Below, one piece after another: positions 1-8,867 of a stretch of DNA of 64,000 bases (positions are counted from its first letter, which is position 1; every line of letters begins with the position of its first letter). The notes below the pieces were generated by a model. The model was not told the origin of the DNA and made no database searches. It was given only the letters and a program-made list of their open reading frames with translations. Origin of the DNA: Kribbella sp. VKM Ac-2568 (GTDB lineage: Bacteria; Actinomycetota; Actinomycetes; Propionibacteriales; Kribbellaceae); NCBI RefSeq assembly GCF_004345365.1, contig NZ_SLVF01000009.1:1-64000 (forward strand), written 5' to 3'. The position numbers were made by a program, and so were the translations under genes.

Positions 1-1
1 G

Positions 2-55
2 TTGAACGCCTTCGAGATCACCTTCGACGGGCGACTGTCCGCCGGACGCAAGTAA
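2..55 (+). CDS. 3' end of an unidentified CDS (partial)
   Basis: An open frame enters from the left edge and reads LNAFEITFDGRLSAGRK before a TAA. High G/C at third positions (ttC, atC, acC, ggG) suggests real coding. Seventeen residues are too few to assign a family. The next bases up to about 340 carry stops in all sensible frames. Confidence 0.35.
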   Translation: MNAFEITFDGRLSAGRK

Positions 56-344
56 CCCAGAGATCAACAGTTACACCGAAAACTAGACAGACCCGCGCGT
101 CGGCCTGGACACGGGGCATCGGGTGTTCAGTCTTCGTGGGGTAGGCCGATGGTGAGGACGTTTCGCCGTGGTTGCCAACTCCGGTGAGGATGTGCAGCTT
201 GGCCGGTCGCGGTTGGGTGTCGCGGCCGGTAGCGGGTACGCGGCAGAGCCGGACCTCGAGGCGGTTTTCGCCGGCGTTGTGGCGCTAGATGGCCTAGCGG
301 GTCATGGATAGGACGTCCCAGAGGCGAATGCCGTCGCCAACGGC

Positions 345-650
345 TCACTCTGGTTCGGGTCCAGGCTTTCCAAACGGATCGAACACCCCGCCACCGTTGT
401 CGTCGCGACGGCAACCGGTCACCGCCAGGTGACGCGGCGCCCAACTGTTCGCACGGCAGACCTCGCCCTGGATCTGGGTGACGAGGTGGTCGACCTTGAA
501 GTGCTGATTGAGGTACGTGAAGCCGGTCGCGCCTTCGTAACGGTCGGTGCTGCCGGTGAACTCCTGGGTGCCGCCGGCGTGGCCGAGGCCGGAGGCGGTG
601 TCGACGTTGCCGATACTCGTCTCGAGCGCCATCAGCGTCGACCGCACCAC
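345..650 (-). pseudogene. possible remnant of a secreted or barrel-like protein
   Basis: The minus-strand frame encodes about 100 residues with natural-looking composition, including the stretch TGSTDRYEGATG, which recalls the glycine-rich turn of dirigent/allene-oxide-cyclase-like barrels. No credible start or ribosome site precedes it. The continuation below 345 has several in-frame stops although fragments such as ENRLEVRLCRV look protein-like. I read the stretch 127-698 as decayed coding sequence. The family suggestion is weak. Confidence 0.25.
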
Positions 651-698
651 TAAGAGCCGCGGCCAGGGCGATCCGCGAAAGGGGTGAACGCGCAGTTC

Positions 699-880
699 TC
701 AGCCGTTGTGGCGAGCGGTGAGTCCGAGCCCGAACGGTCTGGCGAAGGCGATCGTCTTCGCGACGTCGCCGGCAGACGCGCACTGCACGACCTCGCCGGG
801 CGGAATGTCGTCGAAGTTCGCGATCGCCGGCCGGTGCGCCGCGTCATACCACTGAGAACCGGGCCGGTACATGACACCGC
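699..880 (-). pseudogene. FAD-linked oxidase N-terminal fragment
   Basis: The minus strand encodes YRPGSQWYDAAHRPAIANFD followed by VVQCASAGDVAKTIAFAR and GLGLTARHNG, then a stop. This order matches the start of BBE/berberine-bridge-type FAD-binding oxidoreductases: RPGD..YDEAR, then P..VVQCAS..DV..A..FAR, then the glycine-rich FAD loop. Here the loop that should continue as GGHS is replaced by HNG and a stop, so only the first 60 or so residues survive. It is a dead fragment, one of several in the first kilobase. Confidence 0.5.
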
Positions 881-1014
881 CGACCGCCCGCCAAGAGCAG
901 CCCAGTGCGCGTCCGACACACCGTCCCCCGATTCTCCCGGCACCGTGGTCGTGCATGGTACGGGTCGGCGCCGGGGTGCGCGCTACGCCTCGACAAGCAT
1001 TGGTTCGCCGGCAG

Positions 1015-3813
1015 TCACCGCTCGCGCCCTTCACGATCGCCTTCGAGCCCGAGGCGGACTGCCGCCGCCGCGGCCTGGACCCGGGTCTGCACCCCGAGCT
1101 TCTCGAGGATGTGCGTTACATGCACACTCGCGGTCTTCGGGCTCATGTACAGGGCGGCCCCGATCTCACGGTTCGTCTTGCCGTCCGCGACCAGTGCGAG
1201 GACCTGCCGCTCGCGGTCGGTCAGCGGCGCGATGTTTCCGGCCTGCTCAGCGATCGCCTGAACGTGGTGCTCGCCGGCGGACTCCTCGAGCTGGATCCGC
1301 GCGACTTTGCCGAGGTGCATGATCTGCTCCAGCAACGGCGCGGCGCCGAGCACCTCGGCGGTCTGACGTGCGGCGTCGAGCTCGCGGGCTGCCTGTTGGC
1401 GCGCCCCTCGCTGAGCGCGTCGGCCGAGCATCGCTTCGGCCGCCCGGAAGCGGGATCGCGCCTCCGGGTATGGCTGGCCCAGCCTGTTCCACTCCTGCGC
1501 CGCGGTGAGCCAGGCGGCGGGGTCGGGGTCGCCGAGCAGCCGCGCCCGCTCGCCCTCGACCGTCGCTGCGACGGCCGTTCCGGTCCTGTACTCCAGCGAT
1601 CGTCCCAGCAGATCCACCAGACGCTCGAACGCCTCGCGGGAACCGACATCGACCGCCGCTTCGAGACCGACCAGCAGCAGGACTCCACAGCCTTGCTCGT
1701 CCGCGGTTCCGTGCAACACCTCGGCAGTCGACAGTGCAGCCGACAACGCTTCGGACGCTCGACCTTCCAGCAGGAGCACGGGCACCTGCGTTTCGGCGAA
1801 ACCCAGCTTGAAAATGGGCTGGTCACCCTGTTCGAGGCGCAGCGACCGCTCCCGCAGCTTGGCGGCGGCGGCGAGGTCACCGCGCGCGGCGTGAACCTGC
1901 GCGAGCGGGATCTCGATCATGCCGAGCCCCGCCCACTCGGCAGGATCGGCGCCCCACGTCAAGGCCTCGTCCCAGCGTCCCGCATCGAACAAAGCGGTGA
2001 CCAGGTTGCCCTCCATGACGTCCTCGAGCCAGTAGCGCTCGATCGTGAGGCGACGCAGCTCCGGCCGGACCAGATCCACGATTCCGAGGACCCGATCGGT
2101 CTGGCCCAGCCGCCAGAGCAGATCGGTGAGGCAGACCGCGGCGAGAGCAATGTCCTCGGGCTGGGCGAGTTCGCGGGCGATCGACAGCGCGCCTTCCATG
2201 TGTTCGCGGGCCTCGTCGAACCTCAGCCTGCGGTTGGCGATGGTGCCGAGGGAGGCCTGACAACGACAGATCGTGCGCCTGTCGCCGAGGCGACGAGCGA
2301 TATCGAGTGCGAGCAGAGTCACCGGCTCCGCCTCGGTGTCACGCGTGCAGGTGCTCAGTGCCACACCTCGCTCGCAGAGAATCCGGGCGCGGGTCGCCTC
2401 ATCCGCGGGTGCCGTCAACTGCTCGGCTCGCGCGAGGTCATCCAGCGCGCCGTCGGTGTCGCCGAGGCCGACCCGCAGCCAGCTACGGCCGAGCAGGGCC
2501 CGAACGACGACGGCGTCGGGCGCGTCGGGGTGGGCGAGCGGGTCGTCCAGCACTGCGAGCGCCCTGTCCTGCTGGCCAACGCCACCGAGCAGCGAGGCGG
2601 CCATGTCTGCCAGCTCCAGGGTCCCTGGCAGCTCGTCGCCCGGGGATGCGGCGAGGTTCCGCACCGACGATGCGACCGCGTACCAGTGCCCGGCCTCGGC
2701 GGGCGCATATGCCGCCTCCGCGGCGCGGGCCGCCCGCACCGACCACCTGAGGGTGGCGTCACGATCGTCGGCGCGACGGTACTGCTCGGCCACCTCCGCC
2801 ACCGCCGACGCGCTCGCGTTCTCCGTCAGCTGATCCTCGAGGTGCTTCCCGAGCCTGGCGTGCAGGCCGCGCCGCTCCGCGGACAGCAGTTGCTCATATC
2901 CGACCTCCGCGAGGACGGGATGCCGTGCGGTCGTACCACGCGCAACATCGCGGATGACCAGTCCCGAGTCGCACGCTTCCCGCACGGCGCCGGTGTCACC
3001 ACCGACGGCGGCCGACATGTCCTCGTCGGTCAGGGGACGAGCCAGGGTTCCGGTCGCAGCGACAACGAGCCGTGCGGCAGGCGACAGATCCTGCAACCGG
3101 GCCGACAGCACCTGACGTAGCGACGTCGACACCGTCGAGTCGCCGTCGACCAGCTCGGCGCTCAGATAGGGGTTGCCGGTGCTGCGTTCGTAGACGCTCG
3201 CCACCTGGGCCCCCGACAGGACAGGCTTCAGCCCGCTCAGCTGTTCGGCGGTCTCGTCGAGTGTGAGCCGGCGCAAGGTCAGGTCCACGACCGCGGGATT
3301 GCGCAACTGCTCGGCAAGCCAGCTCCGGTGTTCGGGCCCACCGTCATCATCCCGCCACGTGAGCATGACCAGCAGCCTGCGTTCTGGCAGGTTGCGCGTC
3401 ATAAATGAAAGAAAGTCCAGGGTCGAGCGGTCGGCCCAGTGCACATCCTCGACCACCAGCACCGTCCCCGCTGGCGAGCGGTCGTCCAGCCCTTCGCGGA
3501 GCGTGTCCAGCGCCCACGCGCGGCCCGCCGCAGCAGACGGGAAGGGCTCCGCGGTAACACCGCCGCCGAGCACACCCCCCAACGCGGCATCGAGTCCGCT
3601 GTACGCCGTCGTACCAGACATCGGGGCGCAGGCACCGCGCAGGATCCGCACACCGTCGCCGGATTGCGCGTCGAGAACCGACCGGACAAGGAAGGTCTTT
3701 CCGATCCCCGCCTCACCGCGGACCATCGCGGCCGCCGACCGATTCGGCAGATCCGCGATCAACCCCCTCAGAACTGCGACCTCGACCCCTCGTCCGACCA
3801 ACAGGCTGGCCAT
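1015..3813 (-). CDS. large ATP-binding LuxR-family transcriptional regulator (LAL/MalT-like)
   Basis: A 932-residue regulator. The N-terminus carries a STAND/AAA-type ATPase with Walker A GEAGIGKTFLV near residues 34-44 and a Walker B-like VLVVEDVHWAD near 119. The middle is helical TPR-like repeats. The C-terminus is a LuxR helix-turn-helix, LTDRERQVLALVADGKTNRE followed by MSPKTASVHVTHILEKLGV. This is the LAL architecture, in which inducer binding and ATP control DNA binding. ATG at 3813 begins MASLLVGRGVEV, the usual start of these ATPases. It stands alone, with no obvious target gene beside it, so the inducer and regulon cannot be told. Confidence 0.93.
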   Translation of the reverse strand: MASLLVGRGVEVAVLRGLIADLPNRSAAAMVRGEAGIGKTFLVRSVLDAQSGDGVRILRGACAPMSGTTAYSGLDAALGGVLGGGVTAEPFPSAAAGRAWALDTLREGLDDRSPAGTVLVVEDVHWADRSTLDFLSFMTRNLPERRLLVMLTWRDDDGGPEHRSWLAEQLRNPAVVDLTLRRLTLDETAEQLSGLKPVLSGAQVASVYERSTGNPYLSAELVDGDSTVSTSLRQVLSARLQDLSPAARLVVAATGTLARPLTDEDMSAAVGGDTGAVREACDSGLVIRDVARGTTARHPVLAEVGYEQLLSAERRGLHARLGKHLEDQLTENASASAVAEVAEQYRRADDRDATLRWSVRAARAAEAAYAPAEAGHWYAVASSVRNLAASPGDELPGTLELADMAASLLGGVGQQDRALAVLDDPLAHPDAPDAVVVRALLGRSWLRVGLGDTDGALDDLARAEQLTAPADEATRARILCERGVALSTCTRDTEAEPVTLLALDIARRLGDRRTICRCQASLGTIANRRLRFDEAREHMEGALSIARELAQPEDIALAAVCLTDLLWRLGQTDRVLGIVDLVRPELRRLTIERYWLEDVMEGNLVTALFDAGRWDEALTWGADPAEWAGLGMIEIPLAQVHAARGDLAAAAKLRERSLRLEQGDQPIFKLGFAETQVPVLLLEGRASEALSAALSTAEVLHGTADEQGCGVLLLVGLEAAVDVGSREAFERLVDLLGRSLEYRTGTAVAATVEGERARLLGDPDPAAWLTAAQEWNRLGQPYPEARSRFRAAEAMLGRRAQRGARQQAARELDAARQTAEVLGAAPLLEQIMHLGKVARIQLEESAGEHHVQAIAEQAGNIAPLTDRERQVLALVADGKTNREIGAALYMSPKTASVHVTHILEKLGVQTRVQAAAAAVRLGLEGDREGRER

Positions 3814-4429
3814 GCTCCATCATGCGCCCGATCGCAGGCTCGTCTGGCACCCGGGGCGCCGGTTTGTGCCGCCGGCGTCCCAGGTCCTCGCTCAGATCAA
3901 CGCCCCTCACGTCGGGCCACGTCGGCTACGCACACCGAGAGCGAAGACGCACGCACCTCCCGCGGCCGCGGCATGAACCGCGGTCGCCGCGAACCGGTCG
4001 GCGCGGATCGTGCAGGTCAAGACCCCCACCCGTGGGTGGCGTGGTCGCTCCTCTGATTGATCCCGACCGACCGGCACACTGCGAACCCCATCATGCCGCT
4101 ACCTGACCGCGGCGAAGGGATGACGGCAGCCCACTCCCGGGCCTGCCACCGCTGGGGGATACCCCGGCCATGACGAGCGCTACGTCCACACCCCAACGAA
4201 TCCCCCACAGGAGTTCCGCAGGCTCTCATTCTCCGCTGTTCAGAGATCATGCGCCGGACGGCGCCGACGTCAAGGCCCTTCGACCGCTATCGCGGTCGGG
4301 CTACGCCCGAGCCCTGACCCCGACGCCTTACCTCGGCGCGTGCCGATCCCCAGCGAACAAGCAGAACAACGGTCACAAGCACCTCATGACCGGCCCCGCT
4401 CCTTCAGGGATGACCTGCGGTTTCTTGGG
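3814..4429. other. 616-bp stretch without a recognisable gene, beside a tRNA
   Basis: I find no frame with convincing protein character on either strand and no integrase motif. Its left end is the upstream region of the LuxR regulator; its right end is the 3' flank of the CAU tRNA. Together with the gene remnants below 900 it looks like the eroded end of an old insertion, but no repeated tRNA 3' end is visible in the window to prove that. Confidence 0.4.
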
Positions 4430-4503
4430 TGGGGCGGGTGGGACTCGAACCCACGACCCAGGGATTATGAGTCCCCTGCTCTAACCGGCTGAGCTACCGC
4501 CCC
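4430..4503 (-). tRNA. tRNA with CAU anticodon (elongator Met or Ile2)
   Basis: The minus strand folds as a full cloverleaf of 74 nt. The acceptor is GGGGCGG pairing with CCGCCCC. The anticodon arm is GGGGA-CTCATAA-TCCCT and the T arm is GTGGG-TTCGAGT-CCCAC. The discriminator is A. The genome encodes CCC rather than CCA next, so CCA must be added after transcription. CAT may be elongator methionine or lysidine-modified isoleucine-2; sequence alone does not settle which. Confidence 0.93.
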
Positions 4504-4682
4504 CGTGCGCGGAAGGATGCGCTCGCAGATGGTATCGGGTTTGGTGGGGGGTGGGGAGAGAGGGCTTGCCGTACCGCGGGGGGTGGCGGCGGGGAAACCA
4601 GGGGTGGGTCAGGGGGATGACGGACGGGGTGTGGGCCTGGGGTGGGGGATGATGGGGGTCAGGTCCTACGAAGGGAAGTCTG

Positions 4683-4826
4683 ATGGGCTGGTTCATTCTG
4701 CTCGTGCTCATTGTGGGCGCGGTGGCGGCGTACAAGTATCGGGTGCCGTTGATCGCGAAGCTGACCGGGCAGCCGCAGCACCGGATTCAGCGGGCTATCG
4801 ACAAGCGCAAGGAGAACCGCGGCTGA
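4683..4826 (+). CDS. 47-residue single-span membrane peptide
   Basis: ATG at 4683 follows a good ribosome site (GAAGGGAAG). The product starts MGWFILLVLIVGAVAAYKY, one transmembrane helix, and ends in a basic amphipathic tail, QHRIQRAIDKRKENRG. The gene lies alone between two minus-strand tRNAs and ends 22 bp before a strong hairpin terminator. Small one-span peptides with a basic tail are common in actinobacteria and mostly uncharacterised. The clear start, ribosome site and terminator make it a real gene; its function is unknown. Confidence 0.8.
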   Translation: MGWFILLVLIVGAVAAYKYRVPLIAKLTGQPQHRIQRAIDKRKENRG

Positions 4827-4848
4827 CGGGGGCCTTGGACGGCAAAGA

Positions 4849-4873
4849 GGCCGGTTCCTGAGTGGAACCGGCC
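4849..4873. terminator. bidirectional intrinsic terminator
   Basis: A perfect 10-bp stem (GGCCGGTTCC / GGAACCGGCC) with a 5-nt loop is followed by TTCTT on the plus strand and by TCTTT on the minus strand. It would end the 47-residue peptide transcript and also the tRNA-Asn transcript coming the other way. Confidence 0.85.
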
Positions 4874-4883
4874 TTCTTGGTTG

Positions 4884-4956
4884 CTCCCGCGACTGGACTC
4901 GAACCAGTAACCTGCCGGTTAACAGCCGGCTGCTCTGCCAATTGAGCTACGCGGGA
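4884..4956 (-). tRNA. tRNA-Asn (GTT)
   Basis: The minus strand folds as a 73-nt cloverleaf. The acceptor is TCCCGCG/CGCGGGA, the anticodon arm CCGGC-TGTTAAC-CGGCA has a GTT anticodon, the T arm is ACTGG-TTCGAGT-CCAGT and the discriminator is G. CCA is not encoded. Confidence 0.95.
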
Positions 4957-5070
4957 TCGTTCTACTTCCCTGCCCTCGATCCCCGAAGACCTGAGTAGGT
5001 TAGCAGGCGCCCGGCGAACTACAAAAACGGGATTCGCCTGCCGGACCGGGGGTCTGAGGTCGCTGCCAGG

Positions 5071-5613
5071 TCAGATTCCGAACTCGTCGCGGACCGCCGC
5101 GAGAGCCGCCTCGGCGCCGTCGACGACACCTGGCTGATCGGGCTCCAATCCCTTGTCCAGAACGAAATTCCAGAACACCGTGTCGTTCAGGTCGGCCGGG
5201 TTGCGGCGGCCGACGACGCGGACGCCCTTCTTGCCGGCCAGTGGGACGTGGCGCTGGATCAGGACGCTCGCGTCGATGCGCTCGCGGAGCAGTTGCCCGA
5301 AGCGGCCGGGGTCGTCCACCTTGAGCTCGGTGGCGCGCAGCGGAGTACCGAAGGCGGTGGTCTCGTAGACGTGCAGGACTGACGCCTCGGAGTCCCAGCC
5401 GGCCCGCTCGATCTTCTCCCAGCCGACCCGGCGGACGGCACCCTCCGTGTCGGTCGGGAGATACACCGCCGCACGACCGCCGGCGACCCACTTACCGTCG
5501 GTGAGCTGTACTGCGGCAAGGATGTCCTCCTTGCCGCCCGCGGAGTGCCTGGAGGCGACCTGGACCGCCTCGGTGAGCTCCCGCGGCCACGACGTACGAC
5601 GAAGTTTCAGCAC
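5071..5613 (-). CDS. conserved hypothetical protein, about 180 residues
   Basis: The product starts VLKLRRTSWPRELTEAVQ if the GTG at 5613 is used. That start avoids overlap with the sigma-factor gene ending at 5643, which the upstream ATG would require. The sequence has a beta-rich opening half (KWVAGGRAAVYLPTDTEG, VRRVGWEKIERAGWDSEASV) and a charged helical end. It resembles short cytoplasmic actinobacterial proteins of unknown function; I recognise no catalytic motif. It is 29 nt downstream of the sigma gene on the same strand and may be co-transcribed. Confidence 0.7.
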   Translation of the reverse strand: MLKLRRTSWPRELTEAVQVASRHSAGGKEDILAAVQLTDGKWVAGGRAAVYLPTDTEGAVRRVGWEKIERAGWDSEASVLHVYETTAFGTPLRATELKVDDPGRFGQLLRERIDASVLIQRHVPLAGKKGVRVVGRRNPADLNDTVFWNFVLDKGLEPDQPGVVDGAEAALAAVRDEFGI

Positions 5614-5642
5614 AGCGCCATAATCGCAGCCGGGTCCAAGCG

Positions 5643-6560
5643 TCAGGCGGCGTACTCCCGCAAACCGATGCGGCACCTCTTTCGGAGCTCGCGGAGGGCC
5701 TCTGCCTCCAGGGCGCGAACACGGTCAGGATCAAGCCGGAGGATCGCCGCGGTCTCCTCGACTGTGGACTCCGCCACACCCCGCAGGCCGAAGCGGAGCC
5801 CGAGGATCGCCTGTTTGAGGTCGTCCAGGAACTCGAGCTGGTAGTGCAGGTCGCGCCGCAGGGCGGCTCGCAGGACGATAGCCTCGTCGTCCACGAGCTG
5901 GTCGGTCTCGTCTAGGTCGAGGGACTCCGGGCGGATCTTCCAGGCGTGAGCTCGTTCGACCCGGGCGACGGTCAAGGATGCGCCGACGGCCAGCTCGGCG
6001 GTGGACGGCTCGCGGCCTAGCCGTTGAGTGAGCTCGCGCTGTACTGCGGTGACGCGGCCGGCGTCGGTGTACGCCTGGGCCGGCATCCGGACGAGCCGCG
6101 ACCGGTCGGAGATCGCGCGGCCGATGGCTTGGCGGATCCACCAGATCGCGTACGTCGAGAAGCGGTTCCCCAGCCTGTGGTCGAACCGCTCCACCGCCCG
6201 CATCAGCCCCAGGTTGCCCTCCTGGATCAGGTCGAGCAGCGAGATTCCCTTGCCGGTGTAGCGCTTGGCAAGTGAGACGACCAGCCGGAGGTTCCCCTCG
6301 ATCATTCGCTGCCGCGCCGCTTCGCCGAGCAGGACGATCGCCTCCAGGTCCGCGAAGCTCGACGAGTCCGCGACGTCCAGATCCGCGATGGTCGGAGGGT
6401 CCGGGGCATCGAGTAAGCGCTCGGCGGCCAGCAGCCCCGCCTCGATCCAGTAAGAAAGCTCGTTGACCTCCTCGACGGTCAGTAGTTCATGACGTCCGAT
6501 CCCGCGCAGATACGCCACCAGCGCGTTCACATCGGCGGAGTCGCAGTCCAGCTCGGCCAT
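5643..6560 (-). CDS. RNA polymerase sigma-70 family factor (group 2, SigB/HrdB-like)
   Basis: The product is 305 residues from ATG 6560, which follows AGAGGGG at 8 nt. A short region 1.2 (DVNALVAYLRGIGRHELLTV) comes first. Region 2 follows with MIEGNLRLVVSLAKRYTGKG, LLDLIQEGNLGLMRAVERFD and FSTYAIWWIRQAIGRAI. Region 3 contains RLGREPSTAEL and region 4 contains RLDPDRVRALEAEALRELRK. The long region 1.1 of primary sigma factors is absent, so this is a HrdA/C/D- or SigB-type alternative factor recognising near-housekeeping promoters. Its position just beyond dnaG recalls the dnaG-rpoD association. Confidence 0.93.
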   Translation of the reverse strand: MAELDCDSADVNALVAYLRGIGRHELLTVEEVNELSYWIEAGLLAAERLLDAPDPPTIADLDVADSSSFADLEAIVLLGEAARQRMIEGNLRLVVSLAKRYTGKGISLLDLIQEGNLGLMRAVERFDHRLGNRFSTYAIWWIRQAIGRAISDRSRLVRMPAQAYTDAGRVTAVQRELTQRLGREPSTAELAVGASLTVARVERAHAWKIRPESLDLDETDQLVDDEAIVLRAALRRDLHYQLEFLDDLKQAILGLRFGLRGVAESTVEETAAILRLDPDRVRALEAEALRELRKRCRIGLREYAA

Positions 6561-6699
6561 ATCGGTTTCCCCTCTGTCACAAGGGATACTGCCGCGATTC
6601 ACCCGCCCGGAACGGACTACTTCGAGATCGGTGGACAACTACCCTAAGTAACCACCGAGTAACAGAAGGCCTGTGGATGACCGCCCCGGCAACCCCCCG

Positions 6700-6910
6700 A
6701 AATGGCTTACCCTGCCGGCTTGCGAGCCTCGATCAGGAACGCCACCAGTCTGCAGGTCGAGGGCCGACTCGACACCCGCCAGCCGCTCACCGATCAACCA
6801 CTGATACGCCCAGGACGGCCACTGCTCGGTCGCGCCCCTCGAACCAGGAGAGTCCCACCCCTCGGTCGGTACGGAGTTCCCTCCGCGACCAGATCCTCGA
6901 GGCTCCTTAT
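6700..6910 (-). pseudogene. N-terminal remnant of a SAM-dependent methyltransferase
   Basis: Read on the minus strand with frame changes, this gap encodes EDLVAEG, then VPTEGWD, then SWFEGR in another frame, then ATEQWPSWAYQWLIGERLAG and VESALDLQTGG. That order is the start of a class I methyltransferase found in actinobacteria, ending in the motif I glycines. At least two small indels break the frame, and everything after motif I is missing. It lies between dnaG and the sigma gene and is almost certainly not expressed as a functional protein. Confidence 0.55.
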
Positions 6911-6920
6911 CCAGAACCCG

Positions 6921-8822
6921 TCAGATGGCGCCTGAGATGGCTTGTTCGCGGAGTTCGGCGCGGTAGCGTTCGAGGGCGATGAGCTCGCCGAACATGCGGT
7001 TGTAGTCGTCGGCCCGGTCGATCGGGTTGGTGCGCTGGAGCTTCGACTTCAGGTCGGCGATGCGGCGCAGACAGGTGAGCTCCTGCAGTCGAGCAACGTG
7101 GGCTCGCGCGTACTGCTCGTCAGGCTCACGCCCGAGTCGCAGCGGATCCACCGCAAGGGCACTCACCACAGCAGCGGCCGGATCGTTGCCCATGGCCTCC
7201 CGTACTGCTACCACCCACGCCTCCCCCGGCGCAGCCAGTGCCGGACCACCCGCCTTCGCCATGGCGGCGCGTACTGCGGCCAGCCAGGGATGCGTGAAGT
7301 CCTGGTCGTCCAGTTCGTCGAAGGAGGCACCCACCAACCGCGGGTGCTGCATCAGGATCTTCAGGACGTCCCACTCGATCACGAAGCGCTGGTCCCGTGG
7401 CGACGGCAAATCCACGCGCGGCGGCGGAGGCGGCTCGGTCGTCACCTGCACGGGCCCACGCTCGGGAGCGGAAGGCACCGGCGCGGGACGGGAAGCAGCG
7501 CGGTGTACTTCGGTCCGGACCTGGTCGACCTCCATGCCGAGATGCCCGGCCAGTTCGCGCGTGAAGGCGTCCACCTTCGACCGGTCCCGGATCGAGATCA
7601 CCAGGCGAGCCGCGTCGCGCAGCGCGTCGATCCGCGTATCCGCCCGGTCGAGGTCGTACTTCGACAACACGTTGGACAGCACGAACCGGTACAGCGGCAC
7701 CCGCCGCCCGATCAGTTCGCGAACAGCCGCGTCACCCTTCTGCAGCCGCAGGTCGCACGGGTCGAGCCCGTCCGGTTCCACCGCCACGTAGGTCTGCGAC
7801 GCGAACGCCTGATCACCTTCGAAGGCCTTCAACGCAGCCCGCTGACCAGCGCTGTCCCCGTCGAAGGTGAAGATCACCTCGCCACGGAACTGGTCGTGGT
7901 CCAGCAGCAACTGCCGAAGCACCCGCGCGTGGTCGTCGCCGAACGAAGTACCGCACGTCGCGACAGCGGTCTGTACCCCGGCCAGGTGACACGCCATCAC
8001 GTCGGTGTAACCCTCGACCACGACGGCCTGGCGGCCCTTGGCGATCTCCCGGCGCGCGAGATCCACGCCGTACAGGACCTTGGACTTCTTGTAGATCGCG
8101 GTCTCACCGGTGTTGAGGTACTTGGCCTCGATCTTGTCGTCGTCGAACAACCGGCGCGCGCCGAAGCCGATCACGTCGCCACCGGCATCGCGGATCGGCC
8201 ACATCAGCCGGCCGCGGAAGCGGTCGTACAGCCCGCGCTGCCCGTCCGCGGAGAGCCCCGCGGCGACGAGTTCGCTGTTGGTGAAGCCGCGGCCGCGCAG
8301 GTGTGCGGTCAGCGCCTCGCCACCGCGCGGTGAGAACCCGACGCCGAACAGCACCGCGGCGTCCCGGTCGAAGCCGCGCTTGTCCAGGAACTGCCGGCCG
8401 AGCATCGCCTCCGGAGCCCCGAACAGCTGCTCGGCGTAGTACTCCGCGGCGACCCTGTGAGCCTCGACCAGCCGCGGCCGCTGGTTCGGCTGCGACCGCG
8501 GCATCGGCGCGCCGGAGTCCTCGTAGCGCAGCTGGATGCCGACCTTCGCGGCCAGCGTCTCGACCGCCTCGTGGAAGCTGATCTGGTCGATCTTCTGGAT
8601 GAAGTCGATGACGTCGCCGCCCTCTTGGCAGCCGAAGCAGTAGAAGAAGCCCCGGGCCGGCGTGACGTTGAACGACGGCGACTTCTCGTCGTGGAACGGG
8701 CACAACCCCTTGAGCGACCCACCGCCGGCATTCTTCAAGGTCACGTACGAGCCGACCACGTCGTCGATCCGAGCACGCTCGCGCACGACCGCGATGTCCT
8801 CTTCCTTGATCCTGCCTGCCAC
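6921..8822 (-). CDS. dnaG: DNA primase DnaG
   Basis: A 633-residue protein that makes RNA primers for replication. A CHC2 zinc finger is seen at C41, H44, C62 and C65 (LCPFHDE and FYCFGC). The RNA polymerase core has the TOPRIM segment VVEGYTDVMACHLAG and FTFDGDSAGQRAALKAF. The C-terminal helicase-binding domain includes WDVLKILMQHPRLVG. MAGRIKEEDIAVVRERARID is the canonical start. The length is typical for actinobacterial primases. Confidence 0.98.
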   Translation of the reverse strand: MAGRIKEEDIAVVRERARIDDVVGSYVTLKNAGGGSLKGLCPFHDEKSPSFNVTPARGFFYCFGCQEGGDVIDFIQKIDQISFHEAVETLAAKVGIQLRYEDSGAPMPRSQPNQRPRLVEAHRVAAEYYAEQLFGAPEAMLGRQFLDKRGFDRDAAVLFGVGFSPRGGEALTAHLRGRGFTNSELVAAGLSADGQRGLYDRFRGRLMWPIRDAGGDVIGFGARRLFDDDKIEAKYLNTGETAIYKKSKVLYGVDLARREIAKGRQAVVVEGYTDVMACHLAGVQTAVATCGTSFGDDHARVLRQLLLDHDQFRGEVIFTFDGDSAGQRAALKAFEGDQAFASQTYVAVEPDGLDPCDLRLQKGDAAVRELIGRRVPLYRFVLSNVLSKYDLDRADTRIDALRDAARLVISIRDRSKVDAFTRELAGHLGMEVDQVRTEVHRAASRPAPVPSAPERGPVQVTTEPPPPPRVDLPSPRDQRFVIEWDVLKILMQHPRLVGASFDELDDQDFTHPWLAAVRAAMAKAGGPALAAPGEAWVVAVREAMGNDPAAAVVSALAVDPLRLGREPDEQYARAHVARLQELTCLRRIADLKSKLQRTNPIDRADDYNRMFGELIALERYRAELREQAISGAI

Positions 8823-8867
8823 GCGGTGAGTCTACGGTCCAGCCGCAACGATCGGGACCACTGGGCC

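Noticed and set aside
871..3120. Long plus-strand open frame opposite the LuxR regulator
   Set aside because: An antisense shadow caused by high third-position GC; the minus-strand frame has full domain motifs.
4430..4503. tRNA-integrated prophage or island ending at the CAU tRNA
   Set aside because: No integrase gene and no second copy of the tRNA 3' end are visible in the window; kept only as a possibility for the eroded left flank.
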